A DNA stretch of 64,000 nt from Pseudomonas fluorescens (GCF_004683905.1 NZ_CP038438.1:4836001-4900000), one strand, 5' to 3'. Counted from the first letter of the stretch, positions 35,181 through 44,764 are shown. Numbers and translations are program-made. The notes: generated by a model from the sequence alone, not told the origin.

Positions 35181-35487
35181 GTCCATTACCTAAACTCAAT
35201 CATGTCAATTCATCTGTGGTCAGGAGATTTGAATGTGGTGAGGGGACTTATCTGTGGCGAGGGGATTTATCCCCGATGGACTGCGCAGCAGGCCCAGCTA
35301 TTAAAATGCGTAGCCCCTTGTTCAGGGGCCGCTTCGCGCCCCATCGGGGATAAATCCCCTCACCACAGTTAACCTCCACTCAAAATAGCCAGCGACTCCA
35401 GTTTTGTTCAGATGGCTTCCCCGCACTTTTTTTTCCCCATCACCAACCACCGTCTAAGCTTCAGTCAAGTCCGATCAATCTGCGTGA
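35181..35487. other. Intergenic region after the RAYT
   Basis: 307 bases. It contains a truncated type B arm at 35234-35252, a full type B palindrome at 35253-35367, then about 120 bases including a run of T (CTTTTTTTTCCCC) and the promoter region of the PBP-like gene. No further gene is seen. Confidence 0.6.
35234..35367. repeat. Type B palindrome with a duplicated left arm
   Basis: A full copy lies at 35253-35367. Directly before it is a partial arm, TGTGGTGAGGGGACTTATC (35234-35252), so the left arm is present twice in tandem. The interior matches the copy upstream of the RAYT. Confidence 0.88.
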
Positions 35488-38400
35488 ATGGATCAATCGA
35501 CTATGGGCGCTTTGTGGCAAACCGATTCGAGTAAAGCCGTGGTTCCGACTGAACGTGTGGATGAAGCGCCTGTCCCCCCAAAAAAACGCCGCAGCCGACA
35601 TGGCTGGAAGGCGTTCTGGTTATTGCTGCTGATTATCGCCATCGTGGTGGGTCTGGCCGCGAGTAAGGAGATGCGTACCTCGCGTTTCCAGTCCCGGGAG
35701 CTGAGCCAGTACGCCGCCTCGCTCAAATATCAGTTGGAGCCCGGTCCCAGCGAAGCGATCCGCTATCCGGGCAACGGGCCGTTCGATCTGCGTCTGGGCT
35801 ACAGCTCTCTCGATGAATTCCTGCCACGCCTGCTCAAGCGCAATTACGTGATCACCGAGCAGACACGATTTTCACCCGCGCTGCTGAGCTACACCGACAA
35901 GGGCCTGTTCGTGCCCTATTCGGAAAAGATCCAGGCCGGGCTGTCGATCACCGATTGCCGCGCTGCGCCGTTGTATCAGTACAAGTACCCGCAGCAGCTG
36001 TATTCGAGTTTTGCGGCGATTCCGCCGGTGGTGGTCAGCAGTTTGCTGTTCATCGAAAACCGCTTTCTGCTCGACCCCAAACAACCGCTGGCCAACCCGG
36101 CGGTGGACTGGCCGCGTTTCGGCATGGCCGCGTGGTCGCAGGTAGCGAAGTTGCTGCACCTGCCGGGGCAATCGGCGGGCGGCAGCACCCTGGCGACACA
36201 GCTGGAAAAGTACCGGCATTCGCCCGATGGCCTGACGGTGTCTGGCGCCGAGAAGATCCGCCAGATGATTTCCGCCAGCGTGCGCGCCTATCAGCCCGGC
36301 CCGGAAACCCTCGGCGCGCGGCAGAACATTATCCGCGACTACCTCAACAGCGTGCCGCTTTCCGCTGTGCCGGGGCACGGTGAAGTACACGGCATGGCCG
36401 AAGGTTTGCGGGTTTGGTACGGCAGCGATTTCAACCAGGCCAATGCACAGCTGAACAGCCCGGCCACCGATGCGAAAACCATGGCCGACAAAGGCCTGGC
36501 CCTGCGCGAAATGCTCTCGCTGATGATCGCCCAGCGCCGCCCTTCGCATTACCTGACCAAAGGCCGCGAAGAACTCGCCGACCTCACCGACAGCCACTTG
36601 CGCCTGCTCAAACAGGGCGGCGTGATCGACAGCGCGCTGGCCGATGCCGCACTGGCGAGCAAGGTCACTTACCGCGACTGGCAGACCCAGCCGACCCTTC
36701 AGCCGATCGAAACCAACAAGGGCATCAGCGTCGCCCGCAGTCGTCTGGCGAGTATGCTCAACCGTCCGCTGTACGACCTTGATCGCCTCGACCTCTCAGC
36801 CACCAGCACCTTGCAGGGCGAGTTGCAGACCCAGGCCACCGATTACCTGAAAAAACTCGCCGACCCCACGTTTGCCGGGCAGATCGGCCTGATTGGCGAA
36901 CGCCTGCTCACCCCCACCAGCACCACCCAGGTGCGCTACAGCTTCACCCTGTTCGAACTGACCCCGGACGGCTCGCGGGTGCGCGTGCAGACCGACAGCA
37001 CCGACCAGCCGTTCGACATCAACGAAGGCAGCAAGCTGGAGCTCGGCTCGACGGCGAAGATGCGCGTGCTCACCACTTACCTGCAGATCATCTCCGAACT
37101 GCACGACAAGTACGGCGCCATGAGCGTGCCGGAACTGAAGAAGGTCGAAGTACCGGATCAGGACCGCCTCAGCCAGTGGGTGATCGATTACCTGATCCAG
37201 AACAAGGACCACGACCTGTCGAAAATGCTCGGCGCTGCGCTCGACCGCAAATATTCGGCCAGCCCCGGCGAGGCGTTTTTCACCGGTGGCGGCCTGCATG
37301 TGTTCCACAACTTTCGCAAGGAAGACAACGGCCGCCTGCCGACTCTGCGCGATGCGCTGCGCGAGTCGATCAACCTGCCATTCATTCGCCTGATGCGCGA
37401 CGTGGTGCGCTACGTCACCTACTCCGGCCCCAACAGCAGCGCCGAACTGCTCAAAGACGACCGCGATCCGCGACGTCAGGAATACCTGGCCAATTTCGCT
37501 GACCGCGAAGGCACCTCGTTCCTGCTCAAGTTCTGGAAGAAGTACAAGAACAAGGACACCCAGGCGCGCCTCGACACCTTCCTCGACAGCATGCGCCCGA
37601 CCCCGATCCGCATGGCCGCGGTGCATCGTTATCTGCTGCCCAATGCCAGTCAGGAAGACTTCAACAGCTTCGTGCGCGCCCACCTCAAAGGCGCCAAGCT
37701 CACCGAGAAACTCACCGACGATCGCCTGATCCGGTTGTACGACGCCTACGGCCCGGGCACCTACGATCTGCCGGATCAGGGCTTCATCGCCAAGGTCCAT
37801 CCGCTGGACCTGTGGTTGATGGGCTATCTGCTGCACAACCCGGACGCCACCTTCAGCCAGGTGGTCAAGGCCAGCCAGTTCGAGCGCCAGGAAGTCTATA
37901 GCTGGCTGTTCAAGAGCAAGCACAAGGGCGCCCGTGACAGCCGCATCCGCACCATGCTCGAGATCGAAGCGTTCCTGGAAATCCACCAGCGCTGGCAGAA
38001 AGTCGGCTATCCGTTCGACCATCTGGTGCCGTCGCTGGCCACCGCCATCGGCAGCTCCGGCGATCGTCCTGCCGCGCTGGCCGAACTGATCGGCACCATC
38101 CTCAACGACGGCGTGCGCATGCCGACCCTGCGCATCGACAGCCTGCACTTTGCTGCAGACACCCCGTATGAAACGCGTCTGACCAACGACCCGCATGTGG
38201 GCAAACGGGTGATGCCATCGGAGGTCGCCACAGCGATGCGCGAGGCTCTTTCACAAGTGGTGGACTCGGGTACGGCGAAACGGGTGTCCGGCAGTTTCAA
38301 AACCGCCGACGGCACCCCGCTGGTGATGGGCGGCAAGACCGGCACCGGCGACAACCGCATCGAAGCCATCGGCTCCGGCGGGCGCATCCTCAGTTCGAAG

Positions 38401-38616
38401 TCGATCAACCGTACCGCGACCTTCGTGTTCTACATCGGCAACAACCACTTCGGCACGCTCACCGCGTTCGTCCCCGGACGCTCGGCGGAGAACTTCAAGT
38501 TCACCTCGGCACTGCCGGTGCAAGTGCTCAAGGGCATGGCGCCGATCCTTTCGCCATACCTGCAACCGGGCACGCACACGATGTGCCAGGCGCCGGAGGT
38601 CACCGCCGCCCGGTAA
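35488..38616 (+). CDS. Class A penicillin-binding-protein-like transglycosylase/transpeptidase
   Basis: 1042 residues, longer than typical class A PBPs. A cytoplasmic head is followed by one membrane anchor (WLLLLIIAIVVGLAA, about 45-60). The GT51 region is recognisable by LLFIENRFLLDP (catalytic Glu) and GGSTLATQLEKYRHSP, where GGSTITQQ would be usual. The transpeptidase motifs are complete: STAK with Ser521, SIN at 627-629 and KTG at 950-952. The unusual glycosyltransferase sequence and the large insertions around 330-500 and 560-880 suggest a specialised peptidoglycan synthase rather than PBP1a/1b. It is followed 165 bases later by the NEL-domain protein in the same direction; a functional link is not evident. 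The start ATG 35488 is uncertain; ATG 35503 is possible. Confidence 0.85.
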   Translation: MDQSTMGALWQTDSSKAVVPTERVDEAPVPPKKRRSRHGWKAFWLLLLIIAIVVGLAASKEMRTSRFQSRELSQYAASLKYQLEPGPSEAIRYPGNGPFDLRLGYSSLDEFLPRLLKRNYVITEQTRFSPALLSYTDKGLFVPYSEKIQAGLSITDCRAAPLYQYKYPQQLYSSFAAIPPVVVSSLLFIENRFLLDPKQPLANPAVDWPRFGMAAWSQVAKLLHLPGQSAGGSTLATQLEKYRHSPDGLTVSGAEKIRQMISASVRAYQPGPETLGARQNIIRDYLNSVPLSAVPGHGEVHGMAEGLRVWYGSDFNQANAQLNSPATDAKTMADKGLALREMLSLMIAQRRPSHYLTKGREELADLTDSHLRLLKQGGVIDSALADAALASKVTYRDWQTQPTLQPIETNKGISVARSRLASMLNRPLYDLDRLDLSATSTLQGELQTQATDYLKKLADPTFAGQIGLIGERLLTPTSTTQVRYSFTLFELTPDGSRVRVQTDSTDQPFDINEGSKLELGSTAKMRVLTTYLQIISELHDKYGAMSVPELKKVEVPDQDRLSQWVIDYLIQNKDHDLSKMLGAALDRKYSASPGEAFFTGGGLHVFHNFRKEDNGRLPTLRDALRESINLPFIRLMRDVVRYVTYSGPNSSAELLKDDRDPRRQEYLANFADREGTSFLLKFWKKYKNKDTQARLDTFLDSMRPTPIRMAAVHRYLLPNASQEDFNSFVRAHLKGAKLTEKLTDDRLIRLYDAYGPGTYDLPDQGFIAKVHPLDLWLMGYLLHNPDATFSQVVKASQFERQEVYSWLFKSKHKGARDSRIRTMLEIEAFLEIHQRWQKVGYPFDHLVPSLATAIGSSGDRPAALAELIGTILNDGVRMPTLRIDSLHFAADTPYETRLTNDPHVGKRVMPSEVATAMREALSQVVDSGTAKRVSGSFKTADGTPLVMGGKTGTGDNRIEAIGSGGRILSSKSINRTATFVFYIGNNHFGTLTAFVPGRSAENFKFTSALPVQVLKGMAPILSPYLQPGTHTMCQAPEVTAAR

Positions 38617-38732
38617 GCCACGAAAGCAGCGTGGCGTGGTGGTAACTGTGTATTTTTCCCTCCGTGTTTTTCGAAGGCTCCGTACGCAACCCCGGCGCTT
38701 TCAACCGGGTATTTGCGCTTTTTTCACCCACT

Positions 38733-38772
38733 GTCCTTGCCTAGGCTGATCGTTCCATTTTTGATCAAGGAC
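38733..38772 (+). promoter_or_regulatory. Possible ribosome-binding-site hairpin before the NEL-domain gene
   Basis: GTCCTTG (38733-38739) is complementary to CAAGGAC (38766-38772), which contains the AAGGA ribosome-binding site for ATG 38782. Pairing would hide the site. A competing TGATC/GATCA pairing (38747-38751 with 38763-38767) would partly free it. Seven base pairs could occur by chance. Confidence 0.3.
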
Positions 38773-38781
38773 GATCCAGCA

Positions 38782-41700
38782 ATGCCCACCCTTTCCCCGC
38801 AGGGGCAACCGCCACGCACGGCGCACCTCGTCTCACCGGATGTCAGTGTTCATTATCAGACGATCGAAAAAGCCATCCCGGCCTGGCTGCGCGCAAGCTC
38901 AGCAAAGCGGGTCAATGAATTGCAGCTGCACCGACTGAAACTGCCGGCCTGGTATCAAGAGGTATCGGACGCCGAACATCGGCGTCTGCAACAGCAGATG
39001 CAAAATGCCTGGAAAGCACAAAACGACGTGGACAAGGCCTTGAGCAGTCTGCAAGACGTCTACGCCTTCGCCAAACCGTTATTACAGCAGGCGTTGCGAC
39101 AGAGCTTCGGCGTCGAGGACGACGTCGAGAACACCTGGTTGCGCCTGTACGCCCCCGTCAACAGCGCGTGGTGGGCCCATGACTTTGCCGGTGCAACCAC
39201 CAGCCGGACCGTCTCGCTGCTCGACGCTGCATTGCATAATTTTTCCCGTGATGAAGCGTTCAGCCCGGCCTCGGAGTTCATTACCCGCCCCGATGCCAAC
39301 GGCCACTTCACGGTCAGGCCGCTCAAGCACAAAGTGAGTATCGAGCAGTTCAAGTCACTGTGCCGCGAGCTGAATATCGGCGCCCGATACGAGCAGCATC
39401 TCAACGATTTTCTGCGCTCGGGCAACCGTGTGGCCCGCCAGGTTTTGCAGTACCGGGTCATCTTCAGTCAAAAAAGTACATTGAGCGTCTGTGCCCAGTT
39501 GGCTCTGGCAAAAAAGGACATTGACCGCGACGCCTACGAGGTCATTCAGGGCATGCTCGATGACCGGCGCAACCTGCGCTGGCGCGGGCGTGCCATCAAC
39601 TACTACAACCTCGCCATGATGGATACGGCGCTGACCGGTATCACCCTCATCGCCCCTGACGTGGACACCGCCAACGCCCCGGTCCCGGTGATTGCCTATG
39701 TGCCCCACGACCCGGAACACTCGCTCAAACAATACCCCTCGGCGCTGGACTTCATGGCGGAACTGACGCGGCAACTGCGCGACCGCGACGCTGCCGGCAG
39801 CTATCAGCGGTTTTTCAGCCAGTTCGTCAACCATCAGCAGCGCGGGCATTTTTTTGCAGGGTTGAACGCCCGCCTGAGCACCGTGAAATGGCACGCCGTA
39901 CCGCCGGGAACCCACCTGCCCAGTTGGCGCGAAACGCCTGTGGATCACCCCGACCTGCGCTTTCGTCTGACGAAAGTCCAGGACGACCGCGATACCCGCT
40001 ACACCGGCAGTCTCTGGGCTTACTTCCACCAGCAGAAGCTCAACAAGATTTTCAATGACGCCCGGGAGATCGCCATTTCCACCGAGTATGCCGACCGCAT
40101 GGCCCGCTGGGCCTGGTGGGACAATCTGGGGAAAATCCTCTCGGATATTTTCAACGTGGCGCTGCTGGTGGTGACCCCGCTGGTGCCGGGGCTCGGCGAA
40201 TTGATGCTGGCCTACACCACGTATCAACTGCTCGACGGCGTCTTTGAAGGCATCGTCGACATGGCCGAAGGGCATTTGGCCGAAGCGGGTGAGCAAGCCA
40301 TTGGCGTGCTGCAAAGCATCGTCCAGCTCGGCGCCTTCGCCGCTGGCGCCAGCCTGGGACGTGTCGCACGGGTCAAGCTGTCGTCGTTTGTCGAAGGCCT
40401 GAAACCGGTGCAGTTGGCCGATGGCCAGACCCGCCTGTGGAATCCGGATCTGGCGCCCTATCGCCTGCCGGAACAGACCCTGCCGAGCCCGGCCCGCCCC
40501 GATGCGCACGGCGTTCATACGCTGGGGGACAAACACCTGTTGCGCCTGGATCAACACCTGTTCGAGGTGACCAAGGATCCGGTTTCCGGGAAACACCGCC
40601 TGCGCCATCCGCGACGTCCCCGGGCCTACGCACCGACGCTTGCGCACAACGCCGACGGGGCCTGGGTCTGTGAAACGGAAAACCCGCGTCTGTGGGACGG
40701 ACCAAAACTGATGCGACGCATCGGCCATCGCACCGATGGTTTCAGCGACGCGCAACTGGAGCACATGCGCCTGCTGACCGGCACCGACGACGACATGCTG
40801 CGCCGCATGCATGTGGACAACACCCCGCCGCCGCCATTGCTCAGCGATACGCTGGATCGACTTGGCCCGGCGCGGCCGGTGCAGCCCGACGCGCCACTGT
40901 CGCCGGCGGCCAGCCAGGTGCTGGTGGATTGTCCACAGTTGACGCCGGTTCTCGCCGAACGGGTGGTGTCTCATGCCCGGCCGCTGGAACAGCAGCAAGC
41001 CACGGCGCAACGTCGTTTGCCCTTGCGTTTGCGCACGACCGCCCGCGAGGTGCAGTTTGAATTGCAGTCCGTGCGCGCCGCCCAGGGTTTGCAGCAGGAA
41101 GCCCTGAGCAATATCGACAGCGAACGGCTGATCCTCGGCGCGCTGCGGCATTACAGCGATACTTTCGGGGCGCTGCGGATTGAAATCCGTGAAGGCACGT
41201 TCGATGGCGAGTTGCGCTGCGAAGCCGGTGCTGCGGTCGCCGAGCGCGTCCGGGTGCTGGTGCGGGTCGCTGCCGATCGCTATCAAGTGCGCGATGGCGC
41301 GGACCTGCCGATCCACCCTGCCAGTGGCCTGTACGAGGCAATCCTGCAGGCGATCAATCACGATGGCCGCAGTGCCCTGGGGTATCGAACCGACGACATC
41401 GAACCGTTCAAACAGTGGATCATCGCCAGAACCCAGGCCCCCAGCGAGCGGCGCACGCTACTCGCCAGTCCGCCGATCCGCCCGATCGCTGAATACAACA
41501 CCCTGTTTCTGGTACGCGGGCCGGGCCTGAGCCGCAATGCCGCCACGCTGGAGCAACGCATCCAGGATCTGCATCCGCATTTCAGCCCGAGCGAGGTCGA
41601 AGCGTTTGCCAATGCCCTGACCGAACGCGGCGAGCCGCTCAAGGCCATCGAGGCACATGAAGATGAACTCGATGAACTGCGGGTCATCGTCCATCGCTGG

Positions 41701-43464
41701 CGCTATCAGCAACCGGAGAGCTGGGGGCCGGGTAGTCAGGGGTTCCGTGACGGTGGCGGGCTGCATATCTACGAAAGTCTGCTGAACTGCTTCGAACGCA
41801 AGAACGCGCACCTGGGCAACCGCACCGATCCGTCGGCCTATGCGCTGGACCTGTCGCTGGAACTGCTCTCCACGGATCTGGAAACCTGGTGGGCGAAACG
41901 TCCGCCGCTGAAGAAGTTTCTCGACAAGGTCACGCTGCTCAATCTCGACAACGCGCGGTTTTCCCCCGACGCCAACGGCCTGCTCAAAGACTTTCCGAAC
42001 GTGGTCGAGCTGAGTGCCAAATACTGCGAGCTGACGCGCTTGCCGGACCGCATCGGGAGCACGATGCCCCGCCTCGAACGTCTGCGTCTGAACAATAACC
42101 ACATTGTGCTGGACCGTGCCGCCGTCGAGCGGCTGGGCAGCCTGACCTACCTCGAAGTGCTGAGAATGGACGACAACCCGCTGGGGCTGTCGCCTGATCT
42201 GTCACGCATGCCGCGCCTCAAAGTGGTGGCGCTGAAGAACACCGGCCTGACCACCTGGCCGGACGGCATTCTGGCCAAGCCTCGGCCACGCGGTCTGCTG
42301 CTCGATCTGCGCGGCAACCCGCTGACGGTAATCCCCGACGTGCCGAGCGGTTCCGATGGGCAATGGCTGGTGGCGCGCACACGTCTGGACGTCGCGGCCC
42401 TGTCTGATCTCAACCAGTTGCGTTACCAGGACAGTCGCCGTTCGATGGCACTGCCACCGGAGCCGATCATGCCGGTCGCCATCCCGGGCACCTCGATCAT
42501 CTCCAACTATGGCGCCGACTACTGGTCCGACGTGCCGGGCTGGGGCATTGATCGCGAAACACCGTGGACAGAGCTGGTGGAAGATCCCATGGCCGCACCG
42601 TTCATGGCGACGTTGCTCAGCGTGCGTGAGTTTGCCGATTTCCGCGCTGGCGGAACGGCGCGCGAGCAGTTGATGCAACGCGTCTGGCGCATGCTCGACG
42701 CCGTGCACGTCGACAGTCGCTTGCGCGAAAAACTGTTCACCATGGTGGTGGCGCCGGTGGACTGCGCCGATGCCGGTACGCAGCTGTTCAACCACATGGG
42801 GGTGAACGTGCTGGCCTACGAGGCGCATGCCTATTCGGTCGAGCCGAAGGAACTGGAACTGAAACTGGTGACGCTGGCCAAAGGCGCGGCGCGCCTGGAA
42901 CAGGTCAACGAAATCGCCCGGGCCGATGTCGCCAGCCGTGGCGGCAATCCCGACGACGTGGAAGTTTATCTGGCCTACCAGACCGGCCTGGCCAAACGTC
43001 TCGGCTTGCCCTGGCAGTCCGAGGGCATGCTGTACCGGGCGGTGTCCGGCGTCACTGACGCGATGATCGATCAGGCCTGCGACACGGTACTGGCGCTGGG
43101 TGAAGGTGATGGCCTGGTCAACCAGATGCTTGAGCTCGACTTCTGGAAAGAGTATTTGAGCGAGCGCTATCCCGTGCGCCTGGAAAGCAACAAGCGTCTG
43201 TTCCAGCACCGCTACGAAGCCCTTGAATCGCTGCGCGAGATCCAGCGCCAGTGGGTGCAATCGACCGTGGCCGAGGAACGCGCAGCCTTGCGCGAACAGC
43301 TCAAGACGTTGATGAACGATCTGCCGGCGCCGGCAACCGTGGTGTTCAATGAAGAACCGATCAGCGACGCGCTGTTCGAGCGGCTGCTGGTCGATCTGGC
43401 GGATGACGAAAAAGAGCTCGCGCGTCGCCTGACCCGTGAAGCCCTGACCCGCGCCGGGCTTTGA
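38782..43464 (+). CDS. LRR-NEL E3 ubiquitin ligase effector-like protein (1560 aa)
   Basis: 1560 residues from ATG 38782 (AAGGA upstream); ATG 38713 would add 23 residues without a ribosome-binding site. The N-terminal 450 residues resemble the dermonecrotic-toxin-like family. A hydrophobic block at about 455-520 (LLVVTPLVPGLGELMLAY) is a possible translocation or membrane segment. Leucine-rich repeats occur at about 1051-1189 (for example LERLRLNNNHI, LEVLRMDDNPL, LLLDLRGNPL). The C-terminus fits the NEL domain of IpaH/SspH ligases: Cys1328-Ala-Asp in VAPVDCADAGTQLF as the CxD catalytic motif, and EVYLAYQTGLAKRLGLP downstream. NEL ligases ubiquitinate eukaryotic proteins after delivery into host cells. 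No secretion genes are in the window, so the delivery route is unknown. Confidence 0.85.
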   Translation: MPTLSPQGQPPRTAHLVSPDVSVHYQTIEKAIPAWLRASSAKRVNELQLHRLKLPAWYQEVSDAEHRRLQQQMQNAWKAQNDVDKALSSLQDVYAFAKPLLQQALRQSFGVEDDVENTWLRLYAPVNSAWWAHDFAGATTSRTVSLLDAALHNFSRDEAFSPASEFITRPDANGHFTVRPLKHKVSIEQFKSLCRELNIGARYEQHLNDFLRSGNRVARQVLQYRVIFSQKSTLSVCAQLALAKKDIDRDAYEVIQGMLDDRRNLRWRGRAINYYNLAMMDTALTGITLIAPDVDTANAPVPVIAYVPHDPEHSLKQYPSALDFMAELTRQLRDRDAAGSYQRFFSQFVNHQQRGHFFAGLNARLSTVKWHAVPPGTHLPSWRETPVDHPDLRFRLTKVQDDRDTRYTGSLWAYFHQQKLNKIFNDAREIAISTEYADRMARWAWWDNLGKILSDIFNVALLVVTPLVPGLGELMLAYTTYQLLDGVFEGIVDMAEGHLAEAGEQAIGVLQSIVQLGAFAAGASLGRVARVKLSSFVEGLKPVQLADGQTRLWNPDLAPYRLPEQTLPSPARPDAHGVHTLGDKHLLRLDQHLFEVTKDPVSGKHRLRHPRRPRAYAPTLAHNADGAWVCETENPRLWDGPKLMRRIGHRTDGFSDAQLEHMRLLTGTDDDMLRRMHVDNTPPPPLLSDTLDRLGPARPVQPDAPLSPAASQVLVDCPQLTPVLAERVVSHARPLEQQQATAQRRLPLRLRTTAREVQFELQSVRAAQGLQQEALSNIDSERLILGALRHYSDTFGALRIEIREGTFDGELRCEAGAAVAERVRVLVRVAADRYQVRDGADLPIHPASGLYEAILQAINHDGRSALGYRTDDIEPFKQWIIARTQAPSERRTLLASPPIRPIAEYNTLFLVRGPGLSRNAATLEQRIQDLHPHFSPSEVEAFANALTERGEPLKAIEAHEDELDELRVIVHRWRYQQPESWGPGSQGFRDGGGLHIYESLLNCFERKNAHLGNRTDPSAYALDLSLELLSTDLETWWAKRPPLKKFLDKVTLLNLDNARFSPDANGLLKDFPNVVELSAKYCELTRLPDRIGSTMPRLERLRLNNNHIVLDRAAVERLGSLTYLEVLRMDDNPLGLSPDLSRMPRLKVVALKNTGLTTWPDGILAKPRPRGLLLDLRGNPLTVIPDVPSGSDGQWLVARTRLDVAALSDLNQLRYQDSRRSMALPPEPIMPVAIPGTSIISNYGADYWSDVPGWGIDRETPWTELVEDPMAAPFMATLLSVREFADFRAGGTAREQLMQRVWRMLDAVHVDSRLREKLFTMVVAPVDCADAGTQLFNHMGVNVLAYEAHAYSVEPKELELKLVTLAKGAARLEQVNEIARADVASRGGNPDDVEVYLAYQTGLAKRLGLPWQSEGMLYRAVSGVTDAMIDQACDTVLALGEGDGLVNQMLELDFWKEYLSERYPVRLESNKRLFQHRYEALESLREIQRQWVQSTVAEERAALREQLKTLMNDLPAPATVVFNEEPISDALFERLLVDLADDEKELARRLTREALTRAGL

Positions 43465-43474
43465 TAACGGCGTG

Positions 43475-43506
43475 CCGGCCTGCCCGTTGCACATCGGGCA
43501 GGCCGG
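43475..43506. terminator. Perfect 12-bp hairpin between convergent genes
   Basis: CCGGCCTGCCCG (43475-43486) pairs fully with CGGGCAGGCCGG (43495-43506) around an 8-base loop. It separates the NEL-domain gene from the end of the fimbrial operon. There is no strong T tract, but stability and position suit a bidirectional terminator. Confidence 0.7.
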
Positions 43507-43512
43507 GCAACC

Positions 43513-44004
43513 TCAGGGCGCCGCCGCATTGAAGATCAGGTGCACGTTGCCATAGTAATTCCCCGGCTTGTAGCCGCCGGCGGGCGTGATCGGCTGGATC
43601 TCCAGCGCATAACGCCCGCCGGCCCTGGCCTGCTCTGCAGAAACCACCTGACGCGGCGTCTCGTGAGTCAGCACGGTATCGGCGAAGCTGACGCGCAGAT
43701 AAATGTTCTGCTCCTCGCGACCATTGGACAGAAACGCGGCGTTCTCCAGGCGGGCCTCGATGGCACTGGTGTCGTGCCTGAGGTCGAAGTGTTTGCGCAT
43801 TCCGCCGAGGCTCTTGGTGCTGATATTCCACGGCAGAATCTGTTCACGATGAATCCAGTCCGTTTCGGCCGGTATCACATAAAAACCCAGCGTCGGAATA
43901 TCCACCGACACCTCGAACCGGTGCTCTTCGCGTGCCGCAAACGATTCTGCACTGAACAGGGTCAGAACGCCCGCGCACAGGATCATCAACGATGGCTTGA
44001 TCAT
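43513..44004 (-). CDS. CS1-type fimbrial subunit (second pilin)
   Basis: 163 residues with a signal peptide (MIKPSLMILCAGVLTLFSAE, cleaved near SFAA). The mature part follows the CS1/alpha-fimbrial pilin pattern: HRFEVSVDIPTLGFYVIP near the start and GGYKPGNYYGNVHLIFNA at the end. It parallels the pilin at 48737-49216 (SLVAHVPADDFYAVP and AGDYTGVVMLVVEP). It is the last gene of the operon, starting right after the chaperone stop. It is probably a minor or adaptor subunit, since the first pilin is better placed for high expression. Confidence 0.83.
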   Translation of the reverse strand: MIKPSLMILCAGVLTLFSAESFAAREEHRFEVSVDIPTLGFYVIPAETDWIHREQILPWNISTKSLGGMRKHFDLRHDTSAIEARLENAAFLSNGREEQNIYLRVSFADTVLTHETPRQVVSAEQARAGGRYALEIQPITPAGGYKPGNYYGNVHLIFNAAAP

Positions 44005-44005
44005 T

Positions 44006-44764
44006 TCAGGCCCCCCCTGATGATTGGCCGGCTACGCGCAGGGACTTCTTGCTGTCGCCTTCCACCAGATTGAAGCGGTATTCACGTCCGGCCTGCTTGT
44101 CGAACTCGAAACTGTTGCCTGCGCGGATATGGTGTTTGGTGGTTGGCTCGCAGGCGGTTTCGTCTTTCAGCGCACAATTGCGGAACTCGTCGATCAGCAC
44201 CACGGTGTTGCCGTTATTGCGCACTCGATAGCTTGTCGGGGTGTCTTCGATCACGCTGTCGAAACGGCTGTCTTTCGGGCGCACAAAGAACACCGTACCG
44301 AAACCGGTCATGACGTTGACCCCGGCCGACAAGGTGGTTTTGTATTGCTCACGCTCCTCGGCGGACACGGCGAATTCGTCTTCCTTTTCCGGGACAACGG
44401 GGATGAACCGCACGCGGAAATAGCGCTCCCGGTCACGCTCACCCATCATCAACAGACGCGTACCCTGCATGCCGTTGGCCGGCACGATCAGCCGCGCGGG
44501 GCTGGCCATCAGGCCGTCTCGACTGCTCATGTCGGCCTGGCTCCTGACCTCGATTTCCCGTGAGGTGCCGTCGGCGTCATAGAGGATTTCGAGAATGTTG
44601 ACCTTGACGAATGCAGTGCTGTCGCCGCTGTTGAATACCCGTTTCAGGTACGTGCTCTTGTCACCGTCGAGATAGTCGTAGACCGTCCCGACATTGATCT
44701 GCGGGCCGGCCTGCAGGGCAAAGGGCAGCCCGCTCAAAACCATTGCTAACACCAGACGCTTCAT
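44006..44764 (-). CDS. Fimbrial chaperone (CooB-like, alternate chaperone-usher family)
   Basis: 252 residues from ATG 44764 with AAGGA/AAGGTG upstream; the longer frame to 44824 is unlikely. A signal peptide (MKRLVLAMVLSGLPFALQAG) exports it to the periplasm. Beta-strand-rich sequence with LIVPANGMQGTRLLMMGERD and RYFRVRFIPVVP resembles immunoglobulin-like pilus chaperones. It would donate a strand to pilins before the usher takes them. It lies between the tip adhesin and the second pilin. Confidence 0.8.
   Translation of the reverse strand: MKRLVLAMVLSGLPFALQAGPQINVGTVYDYLDGDKSTYLKRVFNSGDSTAFVKVNILEILYDADGTSREIEVRSQADMSSRDGLMASPARLIVPANGMQGTRLLMMGERDRERYFRVRFIPVVPEKEDEFAVSAEEREQYKTTLSAGVNVMTGFGTVFFVRPKDSRFDSVIEDTPTSYRVRNNGNTVVLIDEFRNCALKDETACEPTTKHHIRAGNSFEFDKQAGREYRFNLVEGDSKKSLRVAGQSSGGA

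Noticed and set aside
39355..41361. Minus-strand open frame of 668 aa opposite the LRR-NEL gene
   Set aside because: No recognisable protein features, and the plus strand carries the LRR-NEL protein through this whole interval.
35488..43464. Secretion locus linking the PBP-like and NEL-domain genes
   Set aside because: No secretion apparatus, chaperone or immunity gene is present; adjacency alone is not enough.
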